Part shown: piece after piece, positions 1 to 8,283 of the stretch
Layout: every line of letters starts with the position of its first letter
Numbering within the stretch: position 1 is the stretch's first letter
Assembly: GCF_030732985.1 (NCBI RefSeq)
Contig: NZ_JASHJX010000022.1
Coordinates: 1 to 64,000, forward strand
DNA length: 64,000 nt
Source: Nioella sp. MMSF_3534
Lineage (GTDB): Bacteria > Pseudomonadota > Alphaproteobacteria > Rhodobacterales > Rhodobacteraceae
Direction of reading: 5' to 3'
Notes under the pieces: model-generated
What the model was told of the DNA's origin: nothing
Databases searched by the model: none
Seen by the model: the letters and a program-made list of their open reading frames with translations, nothing else
Translations under genes and position numbers: made by a program

Positions 1-1
1 C

Positions 2-430
2 CGTCCCGCCCTGCTGCTTGGCCTTGCTGGCCTGATCCCCTTTCTGTGGGGGGCGTTGACCGTTGTGCTGCCGGGTCTGGCCGAATGGGGAACCGAGGTG
101 TTGGGGCCGCGCTTTGTCGGCCCCTATGTGCAGCTGTTCTACGGCGCGATCATCCTCGCCTTCATGTCCGGCGTGCTCTGGGGCTTCGCTGCGCAGGGCA
201 GCGGCTGGCAGGGCTACGCGCTGTCGGTGCTTCCCGCACTTTGGGCCTTCTTCATGACCGGCGGCGGCTCGGACCGGGCGGCGGCGGCGCTGATCGTAGG
301 CTTCCTCGGCCTTCTGGCACTGGACCGGCATTTCTGGAAACGGGGCCTCGCGCCCCAGTGGTGGATGCGGCTGCGCGTGTTGCTGACACTGGTGGTCGTA
401 AACGCGCTGGCCGTGGACCTGATCTTCTGA
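2..430 (+). CDS. DUF3429 family membrane protein (5' partial)
   Basis: The reading frame is open to the first bases of the window, so the start codon lies to the left; a TTG at 56 is probably internal. The visible 142 residues are hydrophobic, with roughly four membrane segments, a GLAGLIPF motif at the N-terminal side and a WGF/GxGSDR-like middle, which fits the DUF3429 family of small inner-membrane proteins of unknown function. The stop codon overlaps the rnhA start (TGATG), so the two genes are probably cotranscribed. No function can be assigned. Confidence 0.8.
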   Translation, partial: RPALLLGLAGLIPFLWGALTVVLPGLAEWGTEVLGPRFVGPYVQLFYGAIILAFMSGVLWGFAAQGSGWQGYALSVLPALWAFFMTGGGSDRAAAALIVGFLGLLALDRHFWKRGLAPQWWMRLRVLLTLVVVNALAVDLIF

Positions 431-885
431 TGCCCGATCTCTACGCCTATACCGACGGAGCCTGCTCCGGCAATCCCGGCCCCGGGGGCTGGGGCGCGCT
501 GCTGCAGGCGAAGGAGGGCGACACCGTCGTCAAGGAACGCGAGCTGAGCGGCGGCGAGGCCGAGACCACCAACAACCGGATGGAACTGTTGGCCGCGATC
601 ACCGCGCTGGAAAGCCTGACGCGGGCCTCCGAAATCACCATAGTGACGGATTCGGCTTATGTGAAAAACGGCGTCACCGGCTGGATCCATGGCTGGAAGC
701 GCAACGGCTGGAAGACCTCGAACAAAAAGCCCGTGAAAAACGTGGATCTGTGGCAGAGACTCGACGAGGCGCAGGCCCGCCACCGGGTGACCTGGGAATG
801 GGTCAAGGGCCATGCCGGCCACCCGGAAAACGAACGCGCGGATGAGCTGGCCCGCGCCGGAATGGCCCCGTTCAAGAAGGCCTGA
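430..885 (+). CDS. rnhA: Ribonuclease HI
   Basis: Endonuclease that degrades the RNA strand of RNA:DNA hybrids (Okazaki primers, R-loops) in the cytoplasm. The 151-residue length is normal for the family. The four carboxylates are present: D9 in the [16 protein letters not shown] motif, E52 in TNNRMEL, D74 in VTDS and D138 in NERADELA, with the conserved H128 in KGHAGH. A basic, Trp-rich handle region (about 85-100) is present, as in the E. coli enzyme. The ATG overlaps the stop of the preceding DUF3429 gene by one base. Confidence 0.97.
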   Translation: MPDLYAYTDGACSGNPGPGGWGALLQAKEGDTVVKERELSGGEAETTNNRMELLAAITALESLTRASEITIVTDSAYVKNGVTGWIHGWKRNGWKTSNKKPVKNVDLWQRLDEAQARHRVTWEWVKGHAGHPENERADELARAGMAPFKKA

Positions 886-900
886 TCCGGGCGCGGGGAT

Positions 901-941
901 GCGGCTTCGAAGCCGCATATCAAGGCCGTTCGAACGGCCTT
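901..941. repeat. Palindrome pair, TTCGAA core, copy 1
   Basis: Two perfect palindromes lie side by side: a 16-bp one at 901-916 and a 20-bp one at 922-941, both centred on TTCGAA and separated by 5 bp. The same two-palindrome unit recurs at 1017-1058. It lies just after rnhA and could act as a REP/BIME-like element or a 3'-end hairpin. No T-run follows, so it is not a standard terminator. Confidence 0.85.
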
Positions 942-1016
942 CCGCACCGCCCTGATCGCAGCCAAAGGGCCCCAAATGGCCACCCTCTGCCCCGATCCGA
1001 TTCACAGGCGCCGGAT

Positions 1017-1058
1017 CGCGGTTTCGAAACCGCGTCACAAGGCCGTTCGAACGGCCTT
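1017..1058. repeat. Palindrome pair, TTCGAA core, copy 2
   Basis: Second copy of the unit at 901-941. The first arm is an 18-bp perfect palindrome (1017-1034) whose outer bases differ from copy 1 yet remain self-complementary. The second arm (1039-1058) is identical to that of copy 1. It ends 41 bp before the TRIC-family gene. Preservation of the palindrome despite base changes suggests that pairing is the selected property. Confidence 0.85.
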
Positions 1059-1099
1059 CCCCCCTTCCCCACGCGCAGCAAACCTGTCAAAGGGCGCGC

Positions 1100-1723
1100 A
1101 TGATGACCCTGATGCTTCTCGACTACGCCTCCGTTCTGGTCTTCGCCCTCTCCGGCGCGCTTGTCGCCAGCCGGGCGCAGCTCGACATCGTGGGGTTCTT
1201 CTTCATCGCCTGCCTCACCGCCGTGGGCGGCGGCACGTTGCGCGACCTGCTTCTGGGCCGAGATCCAGTCTTCTGGGTGGGTGACCCCATGCCGCTGGCC
1301 ATCGCCTGCGCCGCCGCTCTTACCGTCTTCTTCACTGCCCACCTGCTGGAAAGCCGCTACAAGGTGCTTCTGTGGCTCGACGCGCTGGCGCTGGCCATCG
1401 CGGTTGCCGCAGGCGCGGGCGTGGCGCAGGCGCTGGACCAGTCGGCGGGAATCGTCATCGTGATGGGGGTCGCCACCGGCACCATGGGCGGGCTGATGCG
1501 CGACGTGGTCTGCAACGAGGTACCCTTGGTCCTGAAACAGGGGGAGCTCTACGTGACAGCCGCCTTCGCAGGAGCCGGGGCTGCACTAATCGCGGCCGCC
1601 ATCACGCCACATCCGCTGGCGCCCATTCTGGCCTGCATGATCACCTGTTTCGCCCTGCGTGCAGGCTCGCTGCTCTTTGGCTGGCGTCTGCCCGTCTACA
1701 AGGCCCGCCCGCCGCGCATGTGA
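1100..1723 (+). CDS. Trimeric intracellular cation (TRIC) channel family protein
   Basis: A 207-residue integral membrane protein of the UPF0126/YadS family, now grouped with TRIC channels. About seven hydrophobic segments form two similar halves, each with the glycine-rich signature seen here as AVGGGTLRDLLLGR (about 41-54) and GTMGGLMRDVVCNE (about 131-144). The basic residues in these motifs are typical. An AAAGGG ribosome-binding site precedes tandem ATG codons at 1100 and 1103, and either could be used. Transport of monovalent cations is known for bacterial TRIC proteins; the substrate of this one is inferred only. Confidence 0.85.
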   Translation: MMTLMLLDYASVLVFALSGALVASRAQLDIVGFFFIACLTAVGGGTLRDLLLGRDPVFWVGDPMPLAIACAAALTVFFTAHLLESRYKVLLWLDALALAIAVAAGAGVAQALDQSAGIVIVMGVATGTMGGLMRDVVCNEVPLVLKQGELYVTAAFAGAGAALIAAAITPHPLAPILACMITCFALRAGSLLFGWRLPVYKARPPRM

Positions 1724-1963
1724 TCAGCGCTTCAGGTAAGTCTGCCAGATCCAGATCAGCAACAGCGCGCCGAGGATCGCGCCGACAAAGCCCGACAGCA
1801 TCCCCATGACGGTCAGCAGGAACCGCAGCACCAGACCGCCGATGATCGCGCCCAGAATGCCAATGCCGATCGTGGTCACCACATCGGTGCGCACATCCAT
1901 GATGCGCGTCGCCAGAAAGCCCGCCGCCGCGCCGATGATGATCATGTAAAGAACAATACCCAT
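1724..1963 (-). CDS. GlsB/YeaQ/YmgE family stress-response membrane protein
   Basis: A 79-residue protein with three hydrophobic segments and Gly-rich turns (IIIGAAAGFLATRIM near the start, GILGAIIGGLV in the middle), typical of the transglycosylase-associated/GlsB family. A longer upstream frame exists, but the ATG at 1963 gives the family's usual length and N-terminus. Its stop codon directly abuts the convergent TRIC gene (TGATCA). It may be the last gene of the def-fmt operon, 52 bp after the small membrane gene at 2016-2282. The molecular role is unknown. Confidence 0.8.
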   Translation of the reverse strand: MGIVLYMIIIGAAAGFLATRIMDVRTDVVTTIGIGILGAIIGGLVLRFLLTVMGMLSGFVGAILGALLLIWIWQTYLKR

Positions 1964-2015
1964 GCGATGAATATGGCCACTCCCGGCCCCTATTGGAAGA
2001 CAGCGCCCCCGAAAT

Positions 2016-2282
2016 TCAGCGTCTGCGGTTGCGGCGACCGCGCCCTCGTGCCGCCCCAACAGGGATCAGGATCAGCGCCGCCGAAGCCCCGATGATCGCA
2101 TCCAGACCGGGCGAGCCGATGCGCAGATGGAAGAGCGAGCGCAGGAAGAACAGCACCACGACCGCCCCAAGCGCGATGAGGATCGACATCGGGTAGCCAT
2201 TGCGGGTGATGCCCCATCTTTCGAACAGGATGGCGACCACCACGGCGATGAAGATCGACCCGAAGAACGTGAACAGAACCAT
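2016..2282 (-). CDS. Small membrane protein of unknown function
   Basis: An 88-residue protein starting at the ATG at 2282, only 4 bp after the fmt stop, so almost certainly in the same transcript. It has three predicted membrane helices (about 3-17, 30-47 and 60-77) and a highly basic C-terminal tail rich in Arg and Gly. I do not recognise a family. The tail would face the cytoplasm and could interact with nucleic acid or phospholipid, but that is speculation. Confidence 0.65.
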   Translation of the reverse strand: MVLFTFFGSIFIAVVVAILFERWGITRNGYPMSILIALGAVVVLFFLRSLFHLRIGSPGLDAIIGASAALILIPVGAARGRGRRNRRR

Positions 2283-2286
2283 TGCC

Positions 2287-3195
2287 TTACTCTCCCAATA
2301 CCGTGCCGGGCGCGACCATTGACCCGCGCAGGAAGGTCTCCGCATCCTGCCGCCCCCGACCCTCGATCTGCGCCTCGGTAACCTCGATGGCCCCGTCGCC
2401 GCAGGCGATTGTCAGCCCATGCAGCACCTCGCCGGGAAGGCCCGAACCCTCCGCCACACGACAGCGCAGCAGTTTCAGCCTTTTACCATGTAAGGTCGTC
2501 CAGGCCCCGGGAAAAGGCGACAGGCCCCGGATTTGCCGGTCGATCCGGTCCGCGGGCAAGCTCCAGTCCACCCGCGCCTCCGCCTTGTCGATCTTGTGGG
2601 CATAGGTCACACCCTCTTCCGGCTGCGGCTCGGGCACCAGTTCCGGCAACCGGTCCAAAGCCTCCACGATGGCCGCCGCCCCAAGCGCGCTCAGCCGGTC
2701 GTGCAGATCTTGCGTCGTCTCTTCCGCCCCGATCGTCAAAGCCTTGCGCAGCAGAACCGGCCCGGTATCCAGACCCGCCTCCATCTGCATGATGCAGACA
2801 CCGGTTTCTTGATCGCCCGCCATGATCACCCGATGGATGGGCGCAGCGCCCCGCCAGCGCGGCAACAGACTCGCGTGGATATTGAGGCAGCCTCGGACAG
2901 GCGCATCCAACACCGCCTGCGGCAACAGCAGCCCATAGGCCACGACAACTGCCACATCGGCCTTCAGGTCCGCAAACTCCGCCTGCTCCTCTGCCCCTTT
3001 CAGCGACACCGGATGGCGCACCTCCAATCCCAGTTCCACTGCCCGCGCATGCACCGGAGTTGGCCGCTCCTTCTTGCCCCGCCCGGCGGGGCGCGGCGGC
3101 TGGCAATAGACGGCGGCAATTTCATGCCCCGCCGCGACCAGAGCCTCCAGCACCGGAACCGAAAACTCGGGCGTACCCATAAAAATGACCCGCAT
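2287..3195 (-). CDS. fmt: Methionyl-tRNA formyltransferase
   Basis: Transfers a formyl group from 10-formyltetrahydrofolate to initiator Met-tRNA. The N-terminal Rossmann domain begins [19 protein letters not shown]. The catalytic region reads [18 protein letters not shown] (Asn and His conserved, around residue 106), followed by [17 protein letters not shown]. The C-terminal OB-like domain covers about 205-300. Length 302 is normal. The ATG at 3195 overlaps the stop of the deformylase-like gene (TGATG); a GTG one codon upstream is less likely. Pairing with deformylase genes reflects opposite ends of N-formyl-Met metabolism. Confidence 0.96.
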   Translation of the reverse strand: MRVIFMGTPEFSVPVLEALVAAGHEIAAVYCQPPRPAGRGKKERPTPVHARAVELGLEVRHPVSLKGAEEQAEFADLKADVAVVVAYGLLLPQAVLDAPVRGCLNIHASLLPRWRGAAPIHRVIMAGDQETGVCIMQMEAGLDTGPVLLRKALTIGAEETTQDLHDRLSALGAAAIVEALDRLPELVPEPQPEEGVTYAHKIDKAEARVDWSLPADRIDRQIRGLSPFPGAWTTLHGKRLKLLRCRVAEGSGLPGEVLHGLTIACGDGAIEVTEAQIEGRGRQDAETFLRGSMVAPGTVLGE

Positions 3196-3686
3196 CACCG
3201 CTTCCTCGCCTTACGCAGAAACATGTCGCGCTTCACCTTGCTGAGATTGTCGAAATACATCCTGCCGTTCAGGTGGTCGATCTGGTGCTGCACACTGGTG
3301 GCCCACAACCCCACGAAATCCTTGCGCACCGTCATCCCGTGGTGATCCACATAAGTCACGGTCACCGCGCGGGGCCGCTCGATCCTGGCATAGGAACCGG
3401 GCAGGTTCGGGCTCGCCTCCTCATGCGGGCGCAGCTCGATCGAGGAATGCAGGATTTGCGGATTGGCCATGCGCACCGCCTTGCCCCGCTCGGTCGAGGC
3501 ATCGACCACCGCCAGCCGCAGCATCACCCCGATTTGCGGCGCTGCCAGCCCAACACCCGGCATCGCGTCCATGGTCTCGATCATATCTTCCCAGATCGCA
3601 CCAATCTCATCCGTCACCTCACCCACCGGCGCGGCGGGGGTCCTGAGCCGCTTGTCGGGCCACATCACGAAGGGTCTAACGGGCAT
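3195..3686 (-). CDS. Peptide deformylase-like protein, active-site residues replaced
   Basis: A 163-residue member of the deformylase family, third in a tandem array of three. The first motif is intact ([10 protein letters not shown], residues 44-53). In motif 2 the metal-binding Cys of EGCLS is replaced: the region reads EEASPNLPG with Ser92. In motif 3 the catalytic Glu of HEXDH is Gln135 (HQIDH). Known deformylases need both residues, so this copy is predicted to be inactive as a hydrolase or to act as a binding or regulatory paralogue. Its start overlaps the preceding def gene by 11 bp and its stop overlaps fmt, so it is translated within the operon and does not look like a decaying pseudogene. 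Confidence 0.88.
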   Translation of the reverse strand: MPVRPFVMWPDKRLRTPAAPVGEVTDEIGAIWEDMIETMDAMPGVGLAAPQIGVMLRLAVVDASTERGKAVRMANPQILHSSIELRPHEEASPNLPGSYARIERPRAVTVTYVDHHGMTVRKDFVGLWATSVQHQIDHLNGRMYFDNLSKVKRDMFLRKARKR

Positions 3687-4161
3687 AGTCTTTCTCCATC
3701 TGCGCGCGGTGGTCGGGGGGCAGCCGGTCGAATATCACCAGCCCATTCAGATGATCCATCTCATGCTGCACACAGCGCGCGTCGAAACCGGTCATCTGCG
3801 CTTCATGGCCCACACCATCGAGATCCGTCCAGCGGATCAGAACCTCCGGCGGGCGCATCACACGGGCCGCGACACCGGGGATCGACAGGCACGCCTCTTC
3901 ACCACTTTCGAACCGGTCATAACTGACCTCAAGCTCGGGGTTCACGAACACCTGTGGGCGACGCGCGCCCTCTTTCCAACCTGTGTCCATGACGAAGAGC
4001 CGAACCATATGCCCCACTTGAGGCGCAGCCAGACCGCGCCCCTTGGCGGCATACATCGTGTCGAGCATATCGGTGGCCAGCGCCGACACATCCCCCGTCA
4101 CCGGCGCACAGACCTGTTTCAGCCGCGCATCGGGCCAGCACAGGATGGGCAGAACGCTCAC
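3676..4161 (-). CDS. def: Peptide deformylase (second copy)
   Basis: Removes the formyl group from the N-terminal Met of nascent proteins. It has 161 residues. Motif 1 is GRGLAAPQVG. Motif 2 is EACLSIP (Gly of EGCLS changed to Ala, metal-binding Cys kept). Motif 3 is HEMDH with the catalytic Glu. It is probably active, though divergent from the canonical copy upstream. The start codon overlaps the stop of the canonical def by 4 bp (ATGA), indicating translational coupling. Specialisation for some substrates is possible but not shown by the sequence. Confidence 0.9.
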   Translation of the reverse strand: MSVLPILCWPDARLKQVCAPVTGDVSALATDMLDTMYAAKGRGLAAPQVGHMVRLFVMDTGWKEGARRPQVFVNPELEVSYDRFESGEEACLSIPGVAARVMRPPEVLIRWTDLDGVGHEAQMTGFDARCVQHEMDHLNGLVIFDRLPPDHRAQMEKDYAR

Positions 4162-4682
4162 GCCTTTTCCCGCGCCCGTTCCCGCTTGAGCTTGACCATC
4201 TTGCGGGTGATCATCTGCCGCTTCAGCGGCTTGAGGTAGTCGATGAAAAGCTTGCCGTCCAAATGGTCAATCTCGTGCTGCACGCAGGTCGCCCAGAGGC
4301 CGGTGAACACCTCCTGCTGTTCCTTGCCCTCCAGATCCATCCAGCGCACTTCCACCTCGGCGGGGCGGGTCACCTCGGCATAGATCTCGGGGATCGACAG
4401 GCAGCCTTCCTCGTAAACGCTGGTCTCGTCCGAGGACGTGACCACCTCGGGGTTGAACATGGCCAGCGGCCGGGGGGCCTCACCCTCTTCCTTGACGCAA
4501 TCCAGCACGATCAGCCGTTTCGACACGCCGATCTGCGGCGCGGCAAGCCCGATACCCGGCGCGTCATACATGGTTTCCAGCATGTCGCCCGCCAACGCGC
4601 GCAGCTCGTCCGACAGGTCCGCCACGGGGTCGGCCAGTTTCTTCAAACGCGGGTCGGGATGGATCAGGATCGGTCTCAGCAT
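4158..4682 (-). CDS. def: Peptide deformylase (canonical copy)
   Basis: A 174-residue metalloenzyme with all three family motifs: [18 protein letters not shown] and HEIDHLDG, so the Cys/His/His metal site and catalytic Glu are present. The C-terminal extension is rich in Lys and Arg, as in type I deformylases that dock at the ribosomal exit tunnel. The ATG at 4682 (MLRPILIHPDPRL) was chosen over an upstream start because it matches the usual N-terminus. First gene of the def-def-def-like-fmt operon. Confidence 0.95.
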   Translation of the reverse strand: MLRPILIHPDPRLKKLADPVADLSDELRALAGDMLETMYDAPGIGLAAPQIGVSKRLIVLDCVKEEGEAPRPLAMFNPEVVTSSDETSVYEEGCLSIPEIYAEVTRPAEVEVRWMDLEGKEQQEVFTGLWATCVQHEIDHLDGKLFIDYLKPLKRQMITRKMVKLKRERAREKA

Positions 4683-4781
4683 GCGCCCCAGATAAGCGAT
4701 CCGGCGCTGTGCCGCAACGCCCCCTTGCACCCGGCCCCGGAATGGCTAGCCTCTCGCCCGAAACGACCACCAGAGGATTCC

Positions 4782-5948
4782 ATGGACTTCGACACGCTTC
4801 ACCCAATGATCGGCACTTTCAGCGGCAAATGGGACAGTATGGACAGGTTCGGCGTCGGCCCGGATGGCATCGCCATGCATGTGGCCGATTCCGACTATCC
4901 GAGCGCGCCCTGCGTGATCGAGGCGGTGACACGAGAAGCCCAGAGAGGAATCTTCAACTACGGCTTCGACCGAAAGGGCTATGTCGATTCCGTCTGCTGG
5001 TGGATGCAGACCCGCCACGGCTGGTCGGTCGACCCCGACTGGGTGCTAACGGCCCAGGGGCTCGGCATGGCGATTGCCCTCTGCCTCGATGTCTGGAGCG
5101 AACCGGGCGACGACATCGCCTTCTTCACCCCGGTCTATCACGAGTTCCGGCTGAAAACGCAGCGGGCACATCGCAACCATGTCGAACTGCCGCTCGCGCT
5201 TGTCGATGGCCGGTATGAACTGGACTGGGACGCCGCCGAAGCCGCCCTGACCCCGAAGACAAAAATCCTGCTCTTCTGTTCTCCCCAGAACCCCTCTGGC
5301 CGGGTCTGGACGGTCGAGGAATTGCGTCAGGTGGCCGACTTCGCCGCGCGCCATGACCTGATTCTGGTCTGCGACGAGGTGCATGCCGATCTCGTCTATG
5401 CGGGCAACACCCACGTTCCCATGGATATCGCCGCACCCGAGCATCGCGACCGGACCGTCACGCTGTTCGCCGCCTCCAAGACCTTCAACCTCGCCGGTCT
5501 GCGGGTGGGTCAGATCATCATTCCAGACGAGAAACTGCGCGCCCAGATGGAAGATCGGCTCACCGCTCTGAACTATGACGCGACGACGCTTGGCGCGGTT
5601 GCTTCACAGGCGGCCTATTCGCCGGATGGCAACGCATGGGTTGCCGCGCAGATGGACTACCTCGAAGAAAACCGCCGCATCTTCGACGAGGGCGTGAACG
5701 CCATTCCCGGCGTCTGGTCGATGCCGCTGCAAGCCACCTATCTGCCCTGGGTCGATTTCTCTGGCACCGGCATGACGATGGAAGAGATCGCGCGTCGTGT
5801 GAATGGCGAGGCGCAGATCACCCCCGCCCCCGGCAACTGGTTCGGCACCGGGTCAGAGTTGTGGAACCGCTTCCTCCTCGCCACGCCACGCGCCAATGTG
5901 GAGGCCGTCGTGCAGCGCCTGCAAAGGGCGTTCGCCGACCTTCAGTGA
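4782..5948 (+). CDS. MalY/PatB-type PLP-dependent aminotransferase (C-S lyase like)
   Basis: A 388-residue fold-type I PLP enzyme. The PLP lysine lies in FAASKTFNLAGLR (about residue 230), the cofactor-contacting Asp in LVCDEVHADL, and the Asn in SPQNPSGRVW. The N-terminal pattern (KWD near the start, MHVADSDYPSAP) is that of the MalY/PatB group, whose members cleave cystathionine or other cysteine S-conjugates. The substrate cannot be fixed from sequence. It is transcribed divergently from the def operon (99 bp between start codons), and a cluster of palindromes follows its stop. Confidence 0.88.
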   Translation: MDFDTLHPMIGTFSGKWDSMDRFGVGPDGIAMHVADSDYPSAPCVIEAVTREAQRGIFNYGFDRKGYVDSVCWWMQTRHGWSVDPDWVLTAQGLGMAIALCLDVWSEPGDDIAFFTPVYHEFRLKTQRAHRNHVELPLALVDGRYELDWDAAEAALTPKTKILLFCSPQNPSGRVWTVEELRQVADFAARHDLILVCDEVHADLVYAGNTHVPMDIAAPEHRDRTVTLFAASKTFNLAGLRVGQIIIPDEKLRAQMEDRLTALNYDATTLGAVASQAAYSPDGNAWVAAQMDYLEENRRIFDEGVNAIPGVWSMPLQATYLPWVDFSGTGMTMEEIARRVNGEAQITPAPGNWFGTGSELWNRFLLATPRANVEAVVQRLQRAFADLQ

Positions 5949-5957
5949 TCCACCTCA

Positions 5958-6049
5958 GGGCTGCAAAATTCTTCCGGAAGAATTTTGCAGCCCCGAAAAA
6001 TCTTCTGGAAGATTTTTCATGCCAGGAAGGATTTTCTGGAAAATCCTTC
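5958..6049. repeat. Cluster of three perfect palindromes
   Basis: Three self-complementary stretches follow the aminotransferase stop: a 36-bp perfect palindrome (5958-5993, centre CCGG), and two 24-bp inverted repeats with a central TG (5995-6018 and 6026-6049). All share the core CTTC-NN-GAAG. They would form three stacked hairpins in RNA or cruciforms in DNA. Only short spacers separate them and none has a terminator-like T-run. A related two-palindrome cluster is at 54505-54546. Confidence 0.9.
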
Positions 6050-6092
6050 TGCACGGCCGCATGCGCAAATCTCGGTCCTTGTCTGCACGCCC

Positions 6093-6135
6093 GGTGCACG
6101 GGGGGTGTACAGGGGGTGTACGGGGGGCACCCCCC
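6093..6135 (+). repeat. Three tandem 11-bp GGTGYACRGGG repeats with hairpin, copy A
   Basis: Units at 6093-6103, 6104-6114 and 6115-6125 follow the pattern GGTGYACRGGG with 11-bp period, then a complementary CACCCCC (6128-6134) that can pair with GGGGGTG (6112-6118). A CTCTTTC tract follows, so it could serve as a weak terminator. Flanking bases (GTCTGCACGC just upstream) are shared with copy B at 18022-18072, so the repeated unit is about 65 bp long. Confidence 0.8.
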
Positions 6136-6154
6136 TCTTTCGCGGCCAAATCGC

Positions 6155-6169
6155 GCATTGCCGCAATGC
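6155..6169. promoter_or_regulatory. Inverted repeat upstream of mcl1
   Basis: A perfect 7-1-7 inverted repeat, GCATTGC-C-GCAATGC, 80 bp before the mcl1 start codon. Its size and place suit a transcription-factor operator. GC/TTGCAA-type sites are known for regulators of short-chain acyl-CoA metabolism in this order, but assigning one here is conjecture. Confidence 0.35.
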
Positions 6170-6248
6170 AGCACTTGCGCGCCGCAACGCAATAATCTAC
6201 CCAAGGCGGGAACTCTGACGACATATCCTTGCTCAAAGGGAACCGCCC

Positions 6249-7208
6249 ATGTCCTTCCGCCTGCAGCCCGCTGCCCCCGCCCGCCCGAACCGCTGCCAGC
6301 TCTTCGGCCCCGGCTCCAATACCAAGCTGTTCGAGAAAATGGCCACCTCCGCCGCCGATGTGATCAACCTCGATCTGGAGGATTCCGTTGCGCCCTCCGA
6401 CAAGGATCAGGCCCGTGCCAATGTGATCGAGGCCATCGGCAATGTGGATTGGGGCACCAAGACGCTGTCGGTGCGGATCAACGGGCTGGACACCCCCTAT
6501 TGGTACCGCGATGTTGTTGATCTGCTTGAACAATCCTCGGACCGGCTCGACCAGATCATGATCCCGAAAGTGGGCTGTGCCGAAGACGTTTATGCCGTTG
6601 ATGCGCTGGTCACAGCCATCGAGGCCGCCAAGGGCCGGACGAAAAAGATCGCCTTCGAAGTCATCATCGAATCGGCCGCCGGCATCGCCCATGTCGAAGA
6701 GATCGCCGCGTCTTCGCCCCGTCTTGAGGCCATGAGCCTCGGCGCCGCCGATTTCGCCGCCTCCATGGGCATGCAGACCACCGGCATCGGCGGCACGCAG
6801 GAGAACTATTACATGCTGCGCGAGGGCCAGAAATACTGGTCCGACCCCTGGCACTGGGCCCAGACCGCCATCGTCGCCGCCTGCCGCACCCACGGCATCC
6901 TTCCGGTCGACGGACCCTTCGGCGATTTCTCGGATGATGAGGGCTATATCGCGCAGGCGATGCGGTCCGCCACTCTGGGGATGGTCGGCAAATGGGCCAT
7001 TCACCCCAAACAGATCGCGCTTGCAAATCAAGTGTTTACGCCGTCCGAGGCCGCCGTTGCCGAGGCGCGCGAGATCCTCGCGGCCATGGAAGAAGCCAAG
7101 GCCTCCGGCGCGGGCGCGACCGTCTACAAGGGCCGTCTCGTCGACATCGCCTCGATCAAACAGGCCGAGGTGATCGTGAAACAGTCCGAGATGATCGCCG
7201 CCGGATGA
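6249..7208 (+). CDS. mcl1: L-malyl-CoA/beta-methylmalyl-CoA lyase
   Basis: CitE-like lyase of the ethylmalonyl-CoA pathway, which assimilates acetate. It cleaves beta-methylmalyl-CoA to glyoxylate and propionyl-CoA and reversibly condenses acetyl-CoA with glyoxylate. The 319-residue protein starts MSFRLQPAAPARPNRCQLFG, close to the Rhodobacter Mcl1 N-terminus as I remember it. Family features include NLDLEDSVAP (metal-binding acidic residues), FEVIIESAAGIAHVEEI and MSLGAADFAASMG. The other pathway genes are not in this window, but acs and the acetate symporter further right use the same carbon source. Confidence 0.93.
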   Translation: MSFRLQPAAPARPNRCQLFGPGSNTKLFEKMATSAADVINLDLEDSVAPSDKDQARANVIEAIGNVDWGTKTLSVRINGLDTPYWYRDVVDLLEQSSDRLDQIMIPKVGCAEDVYAVDALVTAIEAAKGRTKKIAFEVIIESAAGIAHVEEIAASSPRLEAMSLGAADFAASMGMQTTGIGGTQENYYMLREGQKYWSDPWHWAQTAIVAACRTHGILPVDGPFGDFSDDEGYIAQAMRSATLGMVGKWAIHPKQIALANQVFTPSEAAVAEAREILAAMEEAKASGAGATVYKGRLVDIASIKQAEVIVKQSEMIAAG

Positions 7209-7216
7209 CCCACCCC

Positions 7217-7248
7217 AAAAGCCCCGCGCGACACGCTCGGGGCTTTTT
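7217..7248 (+). terminator. Rho-independent terminator after mcl1
   Basis: Stem AAAAGCCCCG (7217-7226) pairs with CGGGGCTTTT (7238-7247) around an 11-base loop, ending in a run of Ts. It begins 8 bp after the mcl1 stop and separates mcl1 from accA. Confidence 0.9.
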
Positions 7249-7318
7249 CCTGCGACGGGGAACGTTGCAAATCCCGTCCACCCCCTGCATATAGCCAAGG
7301 GTCAGACGGAGGCTTTGC

Positions 7319-8278
7319 ATGAACTATCTCGACTTCGAAAAACCCCTCGCAGAAATCGAGGGAAAGGCCGAAGAGCTGCGGGCGATGGCGCGTGGCAACA
7401 AGGAGATGGATATCGAGGAAGAGGCCAAGGCGCTCGACAAGAAGGCCGCCGACATGCTGGCCGATCTCTACAAATCGCTGACGCCATGGCGCAAATGCCA
7501 GGTGGCGCGCCACCCCGACCGGCCCCATTGCCGCGACTATATTCAGGCGCTGTTTACTGAATACACGCCGCTCGCGGGCGACCGGAACTTCGCCGACGAC
7601 CACGCAATCATGGGCGGGCTGGCCCGCTTCAACGATCGCCCCGTCGTGGTGATCGGCCATGAAAAGGGCCATGACACCAAGACCCGGATCGAGCGTAATT
7701 TCGGCATGGCCCGGCCCGAGGGCTACCGCAAGGCCGTGCGCCTGATGGATCTTGCAGACCGGTTCAACATGCCCGTCATCACGCTGGTGGACACCCCCGG
7801 TGCCTATCCCGGCAAGGGCGCGGAAGAACGCGGCCAGTCAGAGGCGATTGCGCGCTCGACCGAGAAATGCCTGCAAATCGGTGTGCCGCTTGTGTCGGTC
7901 GTCATCGGCGAGGGCGGGTCCGGTGGCGCCGTGGCTTTCGCGACCGCCGACAAGGTGGCGATGCTCGAACACTCGATCTATTCGGTCATCAGCCCCGAGG
8001 GCTGCGCGTCCATTCTGTGGAAGGACGGGGCCAAGATGCGCGAAGCGGCCGAGGCGCTGCGCCTGACCGCGCAGGACCTTGAAAAACTTGGCGTCTGCGA
8101 CCGGATCATCAAGGAACCGCTTGGCGGTGCACAACGCGACCGGGCGACCACCATCACCCGCGTAGGCGAAGGGATCGAGGCGCTGCTGGCCACCATGGAC
8201 GGAAAATCCCGCGATGAGTTGATCGCAGGCCGCCGCAAGAAGTTCCTCGATATGGGGTCGAAAGGGCTGGCCGCGTAA
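7319..8278 (+). CDS. accA: Acetyl-CoA carboxylase carboxyltransferase subunit alpha
   Basis: Alpha subunit of the carboxyltransferase that moves the carboxyl group from biotin to acetyl-CoA in the first step of fatty acid synthesis; it works in an alpha2beta2 complex with AccD. The 319-residue protein has the N-terminal coiled helix ([15 protein letters not shown]), then the crotonase-like core with [37 protein letters not shown] and GEGGSGGA, all family hallmarks. It stands alone, with its own start 70 bp after the mcl1 terminator. The accD gene is not in this window. Confidence 0.97.
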   Translation: MNYLDFEKPLAEIEGKAEELRAMARGNKEMDIEEEAKALDKKAADMLADLYKSLTPWRKCQVARHPDRPHCRDYIQALFTEYTPLAGDRNFADDHAIMGGLARFNDRPVVVIGHEKGHDTKTRIERNFGMARPEGYRKAVRLMDLADRFNMPVITLVDTPGAYPGKGAEERGQSEAIARSTEKCLQIGVPLVSVVIGEGGSGGAVAFATADKVAMLEHSIYSVISPEGCASILWKDGAKMREAAEALRLTAQDLEKLGVCDRIIKEPLGGAQRDRATTITRVGEGIEALLATMDGKSRDELIAGRRKKFLDMGSKGLAA

Positions 8279-8283
8279 GCCCC

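Noticed and set aside
6093-6135. Tandem repeats considered as a CRISPR array
   Set aside because: Units are 11 bp and directly adjacent with no spacers, and no cas genes are present.
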